Assembly (NCBI GenBank): GCA_014058105.1
Contig: JACGCM010002840.1
Location: forward strand, 372,001 to 436,000
Origin: Kingdonia uniflora
Taxonomy: Eukaryota > Streptophyta > Magnoliopsida > Ranunculales > Circaeasteraceae
DNA: 64,000 bases
Reading direction: 5' to 3'
Part shown: piece after piece, positions 1 through 9,479 of the stretch
Layout of the letters: every line of letters begins with the position of its first letter
Numbering within the stretch: position 1 is the stretch's first letter
Notes under the pieces: generated by a model
What the model was told of the DNA's origin: nothing
The model's database searches: none
The model's input: only the letters and a program-made list of their open reading frames with translations
Position numbers and translations under genes: made by a program

Positions 1-650
1 ATCTCCGTTCTGACTTCCGAGATCCTTAGTTAAGTGTAAGCTTCAGAAGTAATAGTGTCGAGGATATGATTGCTCCCTTTGCCAAAATTTGTGATGTCTT
101 CCGCTGTTGACGATTGTGGCCTTTTAGAATCATCGGGCGCAGAGGATTCTTAAAACTAAGTTTTGAACTGATAATGGTATTGTGGGCAATGGTAGAATCT
201 CCTACTGGGCAGTTTAGAGACTCTGCAAATGAGACAACAATCGCACCTTTTCACCTCATCTACCCACGCCCATAAACCACACCCACCAATTTTGCGAGCG
301 CATTGACAGAACCAGTGGTTAAGGTTGAGGCTTGTGCGTGAGAGACGAAGATCTCAATTTTTACCGCACCAACAAATAAGGGAATGCATCGTTGGTAGGG
401 ATGTATGTAATGCTTGAGAACTGGAAGCAAGTATACAGGTAATGTGGTATAACGTTATGACAAGCTATTTATAAAGAAATGAAAATTAACACATGATAAT
501 GATACCCTTGGTCACAACAAATGCCATATCTCCCGCTTTAAAGCCGACAGATTATTGCCTTTATAGATGATATGACAAGTTATTCTTAAAGTCAACTTTG
601 ATTACATTTACAACAAGTTATCTAGCCAAAACATCCACGTGGTTCCCAAC
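1..650. other. No recognisable gene (unannotated)
   Basis: I see no convincing coding block, RNA gene or transposon terminus in this AT-rich stretch. It precedes the duplicated coiled-coil ORF and may be flanking DNA or decayed repeat. Confidence 0.5.
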
Positions 651-659
651 ACTCTAAAC

Positions 660-1020
660 ACTAAGCCCTAAACCCTGCTACGCATGATTCAAAGTCCTAA
701 CTCTCCCAAGTATAAAAATAAGCCCTAAACTAAAGCTCTAACCGTCAACTCTTTAAAACTTCTCAAGAAATGTTGCACTCCCACTCCACTCGATTTAACC
801 GTGCCTTCCAATACCCCTCAAGATTGGTTTGAGGTGGTAGTGATTGAGGAAGATCAGGCTGACAAACGTCCCTTCACGTTGAATATAATTTGCCTAACGG
901 AGAAGGGTATCATCGGTGAGAAGGCGTAACTACTGAAAGAGCATTACAAAGAGTTCAAGGAGAAATTAGGTGAACTCGATGAAATGTATGAAGAACTAGA
1001 TAAAATTATAAAAAAGAAAA
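660..1020 (+). pseudogene. Copy A of a duplicated, decayed coiled-coil ORF
   Basis: This segment is a diverged duplicate of 1270-1570, offset by about 545 bp. Shared landmarks in order are a CCCTAAACCC-type leader, an AACTCTTT block, an ATG (770 here, 1318 in copy B) followed by a CACTCCACTCGA block, a GAGGAAGATCAG block, CTAACGGAGAAGG, and a CTGAAAGAGCATTAC block. Read in pieces, copy A gives KEHYKEF then an acidic and Lys-rich coiled-coil-like stretch ending in a run of lysines. The frame is broken after about 17 codons and again by TAA where copy B reads GEKAKM. I do not recognise the protein family. It may be a captured host fragment or the second ORF of the adjacent MULE; neither is proven. 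Confidence 0.6.
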
Positions 1021-1277
1021 GAAAGCATGACAAATGCGAACTTATCTTTAGCATATGACAAATCGATGTGAGAAGTAATGATAATTGATTAGACAACTCA
1101 GTATAAAAACTTTTATTACTTATGTGTAGAACAAGAAACGATGGCGCTGAACCAAGTAATAATTACTTTTACCCTAAACAGCAGGTAATCCCTGGCATGC
1201 ATCCCTTCCCAATGCATTCAACTCTCCTTATGAAAGATTTAAGTTCAAATAAAATATTTTTTATTCTTCAACTATTC

Positions 1278-1295
1278 AAACCCTAAACCCTAAAC
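1278..1295 (+). promoter_or_regulatory. Telobox-like AAACCCTAA repeats upstream of copy B
   Basis: Two adjoining AAACCCTAA-type units lie 23-40 bp before the ATG at 1318, and a weaker pair (CCCTAAACCC) lies before copy A near 663-680. Teloboxes of this sequence are known promoter elements of many plant growth-related genes. Function here is inference only. Confidence 0.4.
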
Positions 1296-1299
1296 TCTT

Positions 1300-1830
1300 T
1301 TCAACTTCTGAAGAAAAATGTCGCACTCCACTCGAGTTAGCCATGCCTCTTCGAGCACTCCATACAATTTGTTTGAGTCGGTAGGGATGCAGGAAGATCA
1401 GCATGACCAACGTCTCTACAAATTGAATAGACTAGACTAACGGAGAAGGATGTCTCCGGTGAGAAGGCAAAAATGCTGAAAGAGCATTACGAAGACTTTA
1501 GGGATAAATTAGAAGCGTTCGATTATATCCAGGATGAACTGCATCAAACTATAGTAAAGAAAGATCAGTATTTTGAAGAGTTCAAGTTCTATATACGCTT
1601 CTTGGAAGATCAGCTCTGCGCCGTAAAGCTGGACCGGGATGAGCACAAGAAACTGTAGGAAGAGTCGGCTTCTAAGATTAGTTGTCTCGAGCAGAAGATC
1701 CAGGATTTGGAACGCGATCTGGAATGCGCAGAATGTGATCAGGAGGTGTTGCGAACATTTGTTTTTTTGGTGTTTCGTTTGTTTGTTTTTTGTGTTAACT
1801 AGTACTTTGCCTTTGTATGAATAAAAATAT
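1300..1830 (+). pseudogene. Copy B of the duplicated coiled-coil ORF
   Basis: From ATG 1318 the frame reads about 40 codons (Ser-rich start, then ESVGMQEDQ), stops, and resumes one nucleotide out of phase as TEKDVSGEKAKMLKEHY. From 1473 it is open to a TAG at 1657-1659. It then stays coding-like in the same frame (KISCLEQKIQDLERDLE) to about 1800, ending in a hydrophobic FVFLVFRLFVFCVN tail. Charged residues with regularly spaced Leu, Ile and Phe suggest a coiled coil over about 100 residues. No family is recognised. One frameshift and one in-frame stop make it a pseudogene. Copy A 545 bp upstream is its sibling. Confidence 0.55.
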
Positions 1831-1979
1831 GTTTTGTTTGGTACTATTTCATTTGCTTTTTGTTATTAAGTAGTGGTTTCTGTTTGGTATATGGCAAACA
1901 AAACAATCACAGTTCTCTAAGAAAATAATGATGATATAGGGGGGATAAGTTTAATGATGAACTTAGCAGAACTGAAGGT

Positions 1980-2340
1980 AAAAATTCAACAAACAATGCA
2001 AAATTCTTGGCGGACAATGATATAATAAAAACTAACAAATAGGAAATTCTTTAAGAACAACTGACAGTTCTGAATAAAGCAATGATATCATGGAAACAAA
2101 CAAATGAGAAATTATTCGTCCACGAATGACACTTCAGAAGCAAATAATGAGATCATACAAACAAACTAATGATAAACTTTACTACAAAACTAATGATAAA
2201 CTTTACTACACAAATGACAGTTCGGTTCTAAATAATTATACAATGGAAACAGACAAATGAGAATTTTATATTAGACAAATGATGACTTTGTCAACACTGA
2301 CGATAAAGTTCATACAAACAAATGATACATAAAGTATCCA
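1980..2340. repeat. ACAAATGA-rich spacer of MULE-1
   Basis: This segment contains many short direct motifs of the form ACAAATGA or ACTAATGA (for example an exact ACTAATGATAAACTTTACTACA-type doublet near 2165-2210). The same motif recurs at 3150-3260, 3950-4110, 4640-4720 and 5690-5770, always between transposase coding blocks. Confidence 0.6.
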
Positions 2341-2403
2341 AAATCATCAGTGTAAACTGATTGTAACATCTTCATCTGGGATTACAGGTGGCTCAGTGCT
2401 CAT

Positions 2404-3129
2404 CTAAAAAGACGGTGCCATTGTCGGACGTGTATTATCGTCGGATGGGATTGGCAAAAGCTTACAAGAATGATGATTGTGTCCATTTTTTCGACACCTA
2501 CTGGAAAATCTTAGTTTGGTAACAAGGCTGAACATTTTTTCCCTTCTCTTCCTTTGTGTGCGAGGACGACCAGCTCGAACTATTAGAATAGGAGCACGAA
2601 CACGTGGATCAGTGTTTAAAATTTCCCGCTGCTCAATTCCTCTTATAGGAATCCATATAGGTTCATAAACAGCCTTGTATGTATTATTTGTGAAGTACTC
2701 AGAGACGCGTGAAGTTAGATCAATTTTAGCAAGACTTAAAGTGCGTACTCTGTTTTCACAATGTATACCCATCGTTTGCCACCAACGACAAGAACAAGTA
2801 CTATCTTCAATATTTACAGAATCGGTTCTGCCATAACTAGTCATCTGAAAATTGTGACGTGATGTACGAACTCTGCAGGTTAGTGAATCTGCCACAAACG
2901 TTTTACTCTCACAGTGATCCATAGCCCATGGCGTTAAGCGAGCTTGACTCTTCTCAGCTTCTTCCCTATACGTGTAGGACATTTTCGAACAGATTCTTTG
3001 TAATTCCTCAATAAAAACATGGATAGGGAGATCTCTTACTTTCAAAATAACGTTATTCCAACTCTCGACATGATTTGTGAAAGCTACTCCGTATCTTAAA
3101 AATGGCAAACTATAAAAGTCAAATGCCAA
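2404..3129 (-). pseudogene. MULE transposase C-terminal part: SWIM zinc finger and basic tail
   Basis: The 241-residue open frame begins with a block matching the end of the MULE catalytic domain (RYGVAFTNHVESWNNVI, then LRDLPI-like VRDLPIHVFIEELQ). The block CSCRWWQTMGIHCEN follows at about residues 110-124. It corresponds to the SWIM motif CxCx(n)CxH, but the final His is Asn, so zinc binding is probably lost. A basic segment GRPRTQRKRR resembles an AT-hook, and RCRKNGHNHHSC resembles a terminal zinc knuckle. These parts are standard in MuDR-class transposases, which act in the nucleus on element ends. The frame is separated from the core by 3130-3320, which looks like an intron. Confidence 0.8.
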
Positions 3130-3322
3130 ATGAGCTTAAAGAGATGAAAAATGTGATTATACAACTGTTAAAGGAATAATAAAGAACTAATGAGAAATAA
3201 TACAAAAAATATAACAAATAAGAATGTAAATAGAGTTCCAATGACTATTTTTCATATAACAAATGCTAAGTTGAGCAATACAGAGTGACAACGTACCTAC
3301 TTATTGGAATGTATAGATTAGA
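3130..3322 (-). other. Probable intron between MULE core and SWIM blocks
   Basis: On the minus strand the core block ends near GIPKEI and a few more codons. A GTACG donor-like site lies near 3292 and a TTTAAG acceptor-like site near 3137. The spacer is AT-rich with AACAAAT motifs. The splice call is inference. Confidence 0.35.
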
Positions 3323-3876
3323 CTATATTTCCTTAGGAATACCAAGTATGTATTGGAAACCCACTGGATCAGTATTCCGGATAGCATTCATGTGTTTATC
3401 AAAATCAATGCTAGTTAGGGCCTCTGCTGCCATCCTAAATGCGATCCCCATACTTTTGAAGGTAGTTTTAATGTTGTTAGATATGTGGAAGGCGCAAAAC
3501 GTATGCATTGCAAATCGAAATACCTTGGGTACAACATTAATAATTTCGGGGTTCCTGTCAGAGATGACGACGAATCTAGTATCATAACCATGAAAATTAG
3601 ACCCAAACATCTCCAGGAAGTATGTCCAATTTTCTGTGGTCTCTGAGTCATTTATCGAAAATGCAAGTAGAAAATATGACTACTTGGGTCAATGGCGATG
3701 ACTGTTAGTAGAGTCCCACGATATCTCCCTTTAAAAAAAGTTATGTCAATCACAACAACTGGTCTCAGTAGTTTATAAGTTTTTTTAGGGGGACCAAAGC
3801 ACCAAAAACACCTTGTGAATTTCTTATCCTTACAACTCGTAGTTTGTATGTCAAATACAAAATCTGGGTCAACCAA
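3323..3876 (-). pseudogene. MULE transposase catalytic core (broken in two frames)
   Basis: The block at 3876-3652 contains RPVVVIDITFFKGRYRGTL then LLTVIAIDPSSH. This is the typical MULE transposase start of the catalytic domain, with a D in VIDITF and a second D in AIDPS. The block at 3610-3323 contains VVISDRNPEIINVV and the CAFHISNNIK helix, matching the second conserved aspartate region (SDR). The third acidic residue of the DDE set lies beyond these blocks and I cannot assign it. A stop and frame change near 3651 separates the halves. The family is MULE/MuDR (PF10551-like); the identification is motif-based and firm, activity is not expected. Confidence 0.85.
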
Positions 3877-3949
3877 CCTTACTTTCGCAAAGTAGCTCGT
3901 AAGTAGTTGGTATGCGTGCTCAAAGCTGCCTCGTATCTAAAATAATTTC

Positions 3950-4110
3950 ATTGGTCAAATGAAATTGTAGAGCAGACAAATGATAAATATTCTTATACAA
4001 ATGAGTTGTATGGCAAGTACAAATGACACACTGTGTCGACCAAATGATATGCAATAAAATGATAAGCAATGTTGTACAAATGACTTGTATGGTAGAACAA
4101 ATGACATATA
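3950..4110. repeat. ACAAATGA motif cluster in MULE-1 spacer
   Basis: At least six ACAAATGA/ACCAAATGA motifs occur within 160 bp, including two copies of ACAAATGA(G/C)TTGTATGG. They fall between the core and DNA-binding blocks. Confidence 0.6.
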
Positions 4111-4266
4111 GAGTGATGATACCCCATCGTGGGCTTTTTCTTTTGCACGCCAGGTAAGATTGTATGTTACATCAATATTGTAATAAATTTTCATATCATT
4201 AATAATTCCGAAAGGTTTATAGTTTGGGTCTTTTCGTAGTTTTTGCTTGATTATAGAAGCAACCCA

Positions 4267-4629
4267 TCAACTAGATGCTGCCTTATACGCGTTCCCACCT
4301 TCATTTTTTACTCGGATGAAAGTATGAATGGAGCAATAAGTATTTACTATAAATACGGCAGAACCGAGCAACCTTGTCGCATAAATCTGCCAAGAGTATT
4401 TATGACCTTTGCAACGTACAACGATTTTATATTCGTTGCTCAGAATGTGTTCGAGATTAAACTTGTTTTCAACTGCATAAGCTATTATGTGATTCTTGAG
4501 CTCAATCATATCCTGACATAGATCACCAATGTTAAACTTTTTATTAAAGTTATAGGGATCCTCTGTGTACGCAGCAGATTTGAACTTAAAATCCAAGAGA
4601 TCTTTCACCTGTTTCTGGCTGTGGCTCAA
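4267..4629 (-). pseudogene. MuDR-type DNA-binding domain (transposase N-terminal)
   Basis: The open frame of 120 residues shows FNIGDLCQDMIELKNHI then IAYAVENKFNLEHILSNEYKI, VVRCKGHKYSWQIYATRL and a closing TYCSIHTF. This follows the PF03108 (MuDR DNA-binding) pattern: a hydrophobic FxVGxxFxxxxELKxAI start, a central VxCxxxxCxWxIxA and a final HxC-type close. The second Cys of the CxxxxC pair is Tyr/Ser here and the terminal C is replaced, so the zinc-binding residues are eroded. It lies immediately N-terminal to the catalytic core in the element. Confidence 0.75.
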
Positions 4630-4739
4630 ACAGAAATTCAGCTGAACAAATGAGAAATATTCTACTTAGCATGATAGAAATTGGATAAGAAAGGCTAAAC
4701 CAGGGCACACAAATGACAAATTTTGTGAACTTACCTGAA

Positions 4740-5060
4740 GTTTCAGTTTGTTCAATGATAGGTTCGGGTTCAATTGAAAGAGGAACATTAGTTAACATAG
4801 GTTCATTTGAAGGAGGAACATTAGTTAACACAGGTTCATTAGAGAAATGAATACTTGAATGAGGAATAGAAGGTTCATTTAAGAGTGGAACATTAGTAGG
4901 GATAGTTTAGAAAGGTTCATTTGATTGAGGAACATTAGTTAAGATATGTTCATCTGATAGATGAACATTTGATTGAGGAATATTAGGTGCATTTGAGGGA
5001 GGAACATCAGTACGGATAGTTTTAAAAGAATCATTTGATTGAAGAACATCATCATCATCC
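4740..5060 (-). repeat. Imperfect 33-42-bp tandem repeats in MULE linker
   Basis: About seven units each begin near GGTTCATTTGA and continue to GGAACATTAGTTA (starts near 4762, 4801, 4834, 4872, 4914, 4949, 4990). On the coding strand they read as repeated NVPPSNEPMLT-like peptides, a Pro/Ser/Asn-rich linker between the N-terminal block and the DNA-binding domain. Confidence 0.7.
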
Positions 5061-5343
5061 ACAGAATGTCTAAACTTGCGTGGATCAAGCCCTCTGCAGT
5101 TTGTTTCAGGGTAACCCCAGTATTCAGGTTCAGGATTAGAAAATTAGTTATGACGCAAAGGTCCCCCCACTTTGGAGGTGGACAAGCGTTTACCTGAACC
5201 AATATCTTTGGTGGTGGACAACTCTTTACCCAAAGAACATAAATCATAAATAAAGTTCTAGGAGTTATAGGAAGCTACCTTAAGGTCATTAACAATCTAT
5301 ATCTGAAAGGGTGTGCCAGGATTTGTTTTATGTATATTGATCA

Positions 5344-5620
5344 TTACGGTAAAGTCCTGGAATGATGAAATTGTGCATGCACAACCATTGACGAAGTTGT
5401 ACAGTTACAGTCCTCACAGCGGATTTCGCTTGATTCTTCAATGAGTGTGACGAAATCTTCATATGAGGAGTATTCTCTTAATGAGGTAAGTTTCGCACTT
5501 CCTCCAACATAACTAACGATTAATCCGATCTTTGGACGTACGATATCCTCACCAAAATGAACAATAGTATAAAGATGAACTCCATTCATCTTTAAATAAA
5601 ATAATATAATCAAACAAATC
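5344..5620 (-). pseudogene. MULE transposase N-terminal block
   Basis: The minus-strand reading VHFGEDIVRPKIGLIVSY then VGGSAKLTSLREYSSYEDF resembles the N-terminal segment of many plant MULE proteins (a G-rich strand followed by a YVGG segment and a sYeDf helix). It lies upstream of the tandem-repeat linker and DNA-binding domain, as expected. Upstream hydrophobic sequence from 5790 is probably non-coding. Confidence 0.5.
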
Positions 5621-6104
5621 CGGTGATAAAGTAGCACAAAAAAAATGTGAAAAATGGTACAAAACTGAAATCGAGCAATCCTTCGAACAAATGATAGGAA
5701 TCCTGAAATAAATAATATCAATGAACAATTTTGGTGATATAGTAGCAGAAGACAAATGATTAAAAGGTAAAGAAAAATGAATATGTACAAATTATATCAT
5801 CTTGCATAGCATCTCTTCTTAAGATAAATGGGACAAATCGTGATGCGGATACACAGTTAAAGATGATGGATACAGAGATAGAAATGATATTTACTCTAAC
5901 GACTATTTTAACAGTCAGAGAGAAGGATAACAACGGTCTTTGGTAATGAGAATAACATATGATAACAGTAATATTTTCCTCCCCAATGACCTCTGTGTGA
6001 GAACTTTAGCGAATGCAGAATGATAGCTGGAAGACTTGGCACATGAAGGAGATAGAAAGTACATCAAGGAGAACGTGCTTTTATTTTTGTAGAAGCTTTG
6101 TTGT

Positions 6105-6151
6105 TGAAGAAGAAGAAGAAGAAGAAGAAGAATAAAAATAATAATAATAAG
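6105..6151 (+). repeat. (GAA)n then (AAT)n microsatellite
   Basis: About nine GAA units are followed by ATAAAAATAATAATAATA. Confidence 0.9.
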
Positions 6152-6203
6152 CTTTGATATTTAAGGTTGGTAGTGTATTTAGGGGGGAATCTTCCCTCTT
6201 ATT

Positions 6204-6420
6204 ACTGTTCTTATTACTGTAAATGATTAGACTACTCAACAACTCCAGTGGAATAGTTTCTTCTTCTTTTTTTTACATTATTTATTATTGGTTATGCGAG
6301 AACTTTATCATTTGAGGTGTGTATCTTTGAAATTGTTTTGGTATAGCTTAGTCATTTGTTAAGTAATCTTTGTGAGTTGGTAAATTTATTACTGTAGCAG
6401 ATTAGACTACCCATCAACAT
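6204..6420. repeat. Local direct repeat near MULE-1 right end
   Basis: TTATTACTGTA..GATTAGACTAC followed by a CAAC end occurs near 6209-6243 and again near 6387-6418, about 180 bp apart. It may be subterminal element sequence. Confidence 0.5.
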
Positions 6421-6514
6421 TTAATGTTAGAAAATAGGGTGGCAGCTAGGGGGTAGTTGGTGGGACCATTACCGATTTGTTAATTTTAGTATCGATTTTG
6501 GAAGAGACTTGCCA

Positions 6515-6568
6515 AATTATCGATTTTGTAAAGATGGCAATAACTAGTATTTATTACCATAATTTCTG
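6515..6568. repeat. MULE-1 terminal-type segment shared with 43.06 kb
   Basis: The segment reads GATTTTGTAAAGATGGCAA, then AGTATTTATT and TAATTTC. Positions 43060-43112 read GATTTTGAAAAGATGGCAA, then AGTATTTATT and GTAATTGC. The shared order suggests homologous termini of related MULEs. Confidence 0.5.
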
Positions 6569-6951
6569 ATTATGGTTCATCCTAGTCTCCTAGGCATGTT
6601 GAACCTGAGTGTCTTTTTTATTTATTTATTTTTCATATTGGTGAGGGAAATTGGGGTTAGAGTATACTTAGAAAGTATAGCGTCTTTGAACCTCATTATT
6701 ATTGATTCTTTTGGGAATTTCCACATTGATTGGTGTCTTCTACCTAAGACCCACATATTTTTCTTTAAACTAGTACGTTTTCCTTTGTCAACAGGTATGG
6801 TAAGTTAGAACCTACTTATGGTAGTTTCTAACCTCATACATGCTAGGCTTTTCTTCTTATTCTTTTTCCATATGCCTTCTTTTCTTCTACAAGATCACTC
6901 GACCGGAGAACTTTATTAAAAATGATACAAAACACATAAGTAACACGTTTC

Positions 6952-8064
6952 TGTTAAGGAATGAACTTAAATTATGTTTGTGAATGATCATTGGAGTTTG
7001 TGGGATGAGAGAGGATTGAAGACGGAAGGTAAATATGGATTTTTAGTATTTTGTTCGAATAGATTGTTCGAACAAAAGAGGCAGAACCTACTTTATTCGA
7101 ATAGACTTTTGGGCCTATTCGAATAGAAAGTTGTCTGTTTGAATAGATCCAAAGTCCATTAGAATAAAAGTCTTAAAACTTAGTTTATTCGAGTAGACTT
7201 TGGTATCTGTACGAATAGACTTCATAAATGCAGTTTTATAAAGTTAGATTAAAGACGTTGGCTTGCATCGTGATCCGTACTTTGAGTCTAAATTAGTGCA
7301 ATAACCTCCCAATAATATAAGGGATACTTAGGGTATTTCTTATTGTATCTTTATGAGTTTAATTTTAGAGACAACTAGGGTTTGAGAGACTCAATTAAAG
7401 CTTCTGGGAAGCTTGGAGAAATTGCTTGTAATCTATTTGACCATAGTGGATTGTTCCCCGGGAGTACATGTTTTTTATCCGTAAGGGTTTCCAACATCGC
7501 TCCTCCGGGAAAATCCTTTGTCCTTGTTTTGTTATTGTAGTTATGGTTGAATGTAACTATGAGTTAATGCAATTAGAGACTTAAAATGTAATAATTAATG
7601 GTTATCTTCATTATTTTGAGTTAATGGTGTAAATCTTGACTATTGTTCTATAATTAAAAAAGCGCCGGCATTTAAACCAAGGACTACCAACATATCGGTA
7701 GTAAAAAAAATTTACTTTAGAGATAACAAAGCCAATAGGGCTTCATTTTGTGGATTTGTAGTGTGCAAGGGGTTCCAACATATTGATAATAACGATAGAG
7801 CCAACGTTATTGCCATGAGACGGTCACGGGGCTGGGAGACTTCATTAAAGCTTCGAGGAAGCTTGGAGAGATTGCTTGTAACCTATTTGATCATAGTAGA
7901 TTGTTCGCAGGGAGTTACTTTTTATCCGTAAGGGTTTTCCACTTCCCTTCTCCGGATAAATCATTTATCCTTATTTTATTTTATTTTTAGTTTATTACTT
8001 GTTTGGCAATTTCTGCAATTCATTCTTGTCGTAGAAGATAGACTAGCTACCTCAATTCTTAACA
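6952..8064 (+). repeat. 5' LTR of Copia element
   Basis: The proposed LTR begins TGTTAAG (6952) and ends CTTAACA (8064), a perfect 7-bp terminal inverted repeat with TG...CA ends. A Copia-type PBS follows directly. A second copy of most of it lies at 18727-19600. The U3 part (7050-7240) has repeated TATTCGAATAGA palindrome-like motifs. A segment at about 7388-7530 (GAGAGACTC, AAAGCTTC, GCTTGTAA.CTATTTGA, TATCCGTAAGGGTT) is repeated at 7838-7985, so the LTR contains a partial internal duplication. Its length of about 1.1 kb is long for this group, which the duplication explains in part. Confidence 0.75.
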
Positions 8065-8083
8065 ACTAGTATTAGAGCACTTA
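8065..8083 (+). other. Primer-binding site of Copia element
   Basis: ACTAGTATTAGAGCAC immediately follows the LTR end. It is a close variant of the TGGTATCAGAGC sequence complementary to plant initiator Met-tRNA used by many Copia elements. Confidence 0.75.
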
Positions 8084-8106
8084 TTTTAGGGCTTGTATGA
8101 TAAAGA

Positions 8107-8880
8107 ATGATTGTCAACGAAGAGAAATTAAAGATCGCGAAGTTTAATGGTTCAAATTTTAGAGTCTAGAAGATGCCGATAGAAGATTATCTCTATCAGA
8201 ATGATCTTTACTTACCACAAAGTGGGATTGTGATTAAGCCGATAGATCATGATGCTACAAAGTGGGCGCAATTGGATCGTAAGTTGCTTGAAACCGTTAG
8301 GTTAGCTCTATTATCTCAAATTCTACATATAATCTCTAAAGTTGCGACAACGAAGGATTTGATGGAGACTTTATCTTCTATGTACTCAGAACTATCCGGG
8401 GAAAATAAGGTACATTTATTACATCATTTACTTACTTTAAAGATGAAAGATAATGGTAGTGTACAAGCTCATATTAGTGAGTTTAATACTATTCATTCTC
8501 AACTTGAATATGTGAAAATTACTTTTACCGAGAAGGTGAGAATGTGGGCTCTATTGGGGCAGATGTTTGAGAGCTAGGAATGGCTTATTATAGCTCTAAG
8601 TAGTTCATCAGGGAAGAAAGGCATTAAATTTGATACTATAGTCTTTTTGATTATGAGTGAAAAGAATAAGCATAAATTATCTGAGCCATCTTCAAGGTCA
8701 AACGGCAGTGTGTTGAATCTCAAGGATAAAGGAATGTCCCATAGAAAGGGGCCAAAGAATGGAAGGTGTCGTTCACAGTCAAGGGAAAAGTCCAACCCTC
8801 CCGGTGCGTGTTGAACCTGTAGAATGAAGGGTCACTTCTAGCATGATTATAATTCTTCAAAAAAAATTAATGACGAGGAG
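8107..8880 (+). pseudogene. Copia gag (capsid/nucleocapsid), three in-frame stops
   Basis: From ATG 8107 one reading frame runs through a Copia gag-type domain: KIAKFNGSNF near the start, then KWAQLDRKLLETVRLALL, the segment TTKDLMETLSSMYSE and NKVHLLHHLLTLKM, and VQAHISEFNTIHSQL. These fit the UBN2/gag-polypeptide family of Tork-like Copia elements. A CCHC-like zinc knuckle near 8808-8850 reads CxTCRMKGHFxHDY, with stop codons replacing key positions and the last Cys lost. In-frame stops occur after FRV (about 8166), after MFES (8575) and in the knuckle. The gag would form the virus-like particle of the retrotransposon. Confidence 0.85.
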
Positions 8881-8886
8881 AAAGAT

Positions 8887-9180
8887 TTGAACCTTACTGA
8901 GGAGGTTAGTTCCGATAAGGCTCTAATTCTTTCGTGCGACGATATTAAGGAATCATGGATAGTTGATTCGGGTGCCTCATTCCATGCTACTGCAAACATA
9001 AATTTCCTAACCAATATTGTTAAAGGCGACTTCGGTATGATCTTCCTTGTAGACAAGAGTACGCCCAAAATTATTGGAATGGGAAATACTAGGTTGAAGT
9101 TGCCTTTGGGGGTGACATTTTTTTTAAAGAATGTACGACTTGTACCCAAATTAGGGTGTAACCTTATTTCGGTTCCCTAA
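8887..9180 (+). pseudogene. Copia aspartic protease and start of GAG-pre-integrase
   Basis: In the same frame as gag, ESWIVDSGASFHATANINF carries the aspartic protease motif DSGA followed by the Copia-typical SxHxT. It continues with MGNTRLKLPLG, VRLVPKLGCNLISV and then a TAA. The active-site DSG is intact, but the frame is closed by stops both sides. Downstream, TXHKQFSHMSEKGMMMM (about 9345-9400) is the remnant of the H..L.H.s..gl GAG-pre-integrase zinc segment. Confidence 0.85.
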
Positions 9181-9479
9181 TTGTCAGATGATGGTAGATA
9201 TATAAGTATCTTTGGTAATAATTTCTGGAAAGTCACAAAGGGAGTTATGGTAGTAGCTCCAGGCTTAAGAGAAAGAACGCTGTATACAACGCAAGGCACA
9301 ACTTCCACTATTTGTGTGACCACTATGGGGATTGATACAGGTACTTAGCACAAACAATTCAGTCATATGAGTGAGAAAGGGATGATGATGATGGTTAGTA
9401 AAAGAAAGCTAGATGGTCTTGATGAGGCTGATCTTAAGTTTTGTGAAGTGTGTTCTTGCTAAGCAGAAGAAGGTTAGTT

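Larger units (their letters stand above)
1900..6570 (-). mobile_element. MuDR-like element (MULE-1), decayed, minus strand
   Basis: Four coding blocks on the minus strand follow the order expected for a plant MULE transposase: an N-terminal block (5620-5344), a MuDR DNA-binding domain (4629-4267), a transposase core (3876-3323) and a SWIM zinc finger with basic tail (3129-2404). The spacers hold no ORF but are dense in ACAAATGA-like motifs and look like introns. The right boundary is suggested by a segment at 6515-6568 that resembles 43060-43112 (TTTTG.AAAGATGGCAA followed by AGTATTTATT). The left terminus was not found. Stops and frameshifts between and within blocks make the element non-autonomous. 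Confidence 0.75.

Noticed and set aside
1278..1295. Interstitial telomere repeat
   Set aside because: Only two to three CCCTAAA units; it reads as a telobox-type leader shared by both ORF copies.
8065..8083. tRNA gene fragment
   Set aside because: The match is only the short primer-binding complement typical of Copia elements.
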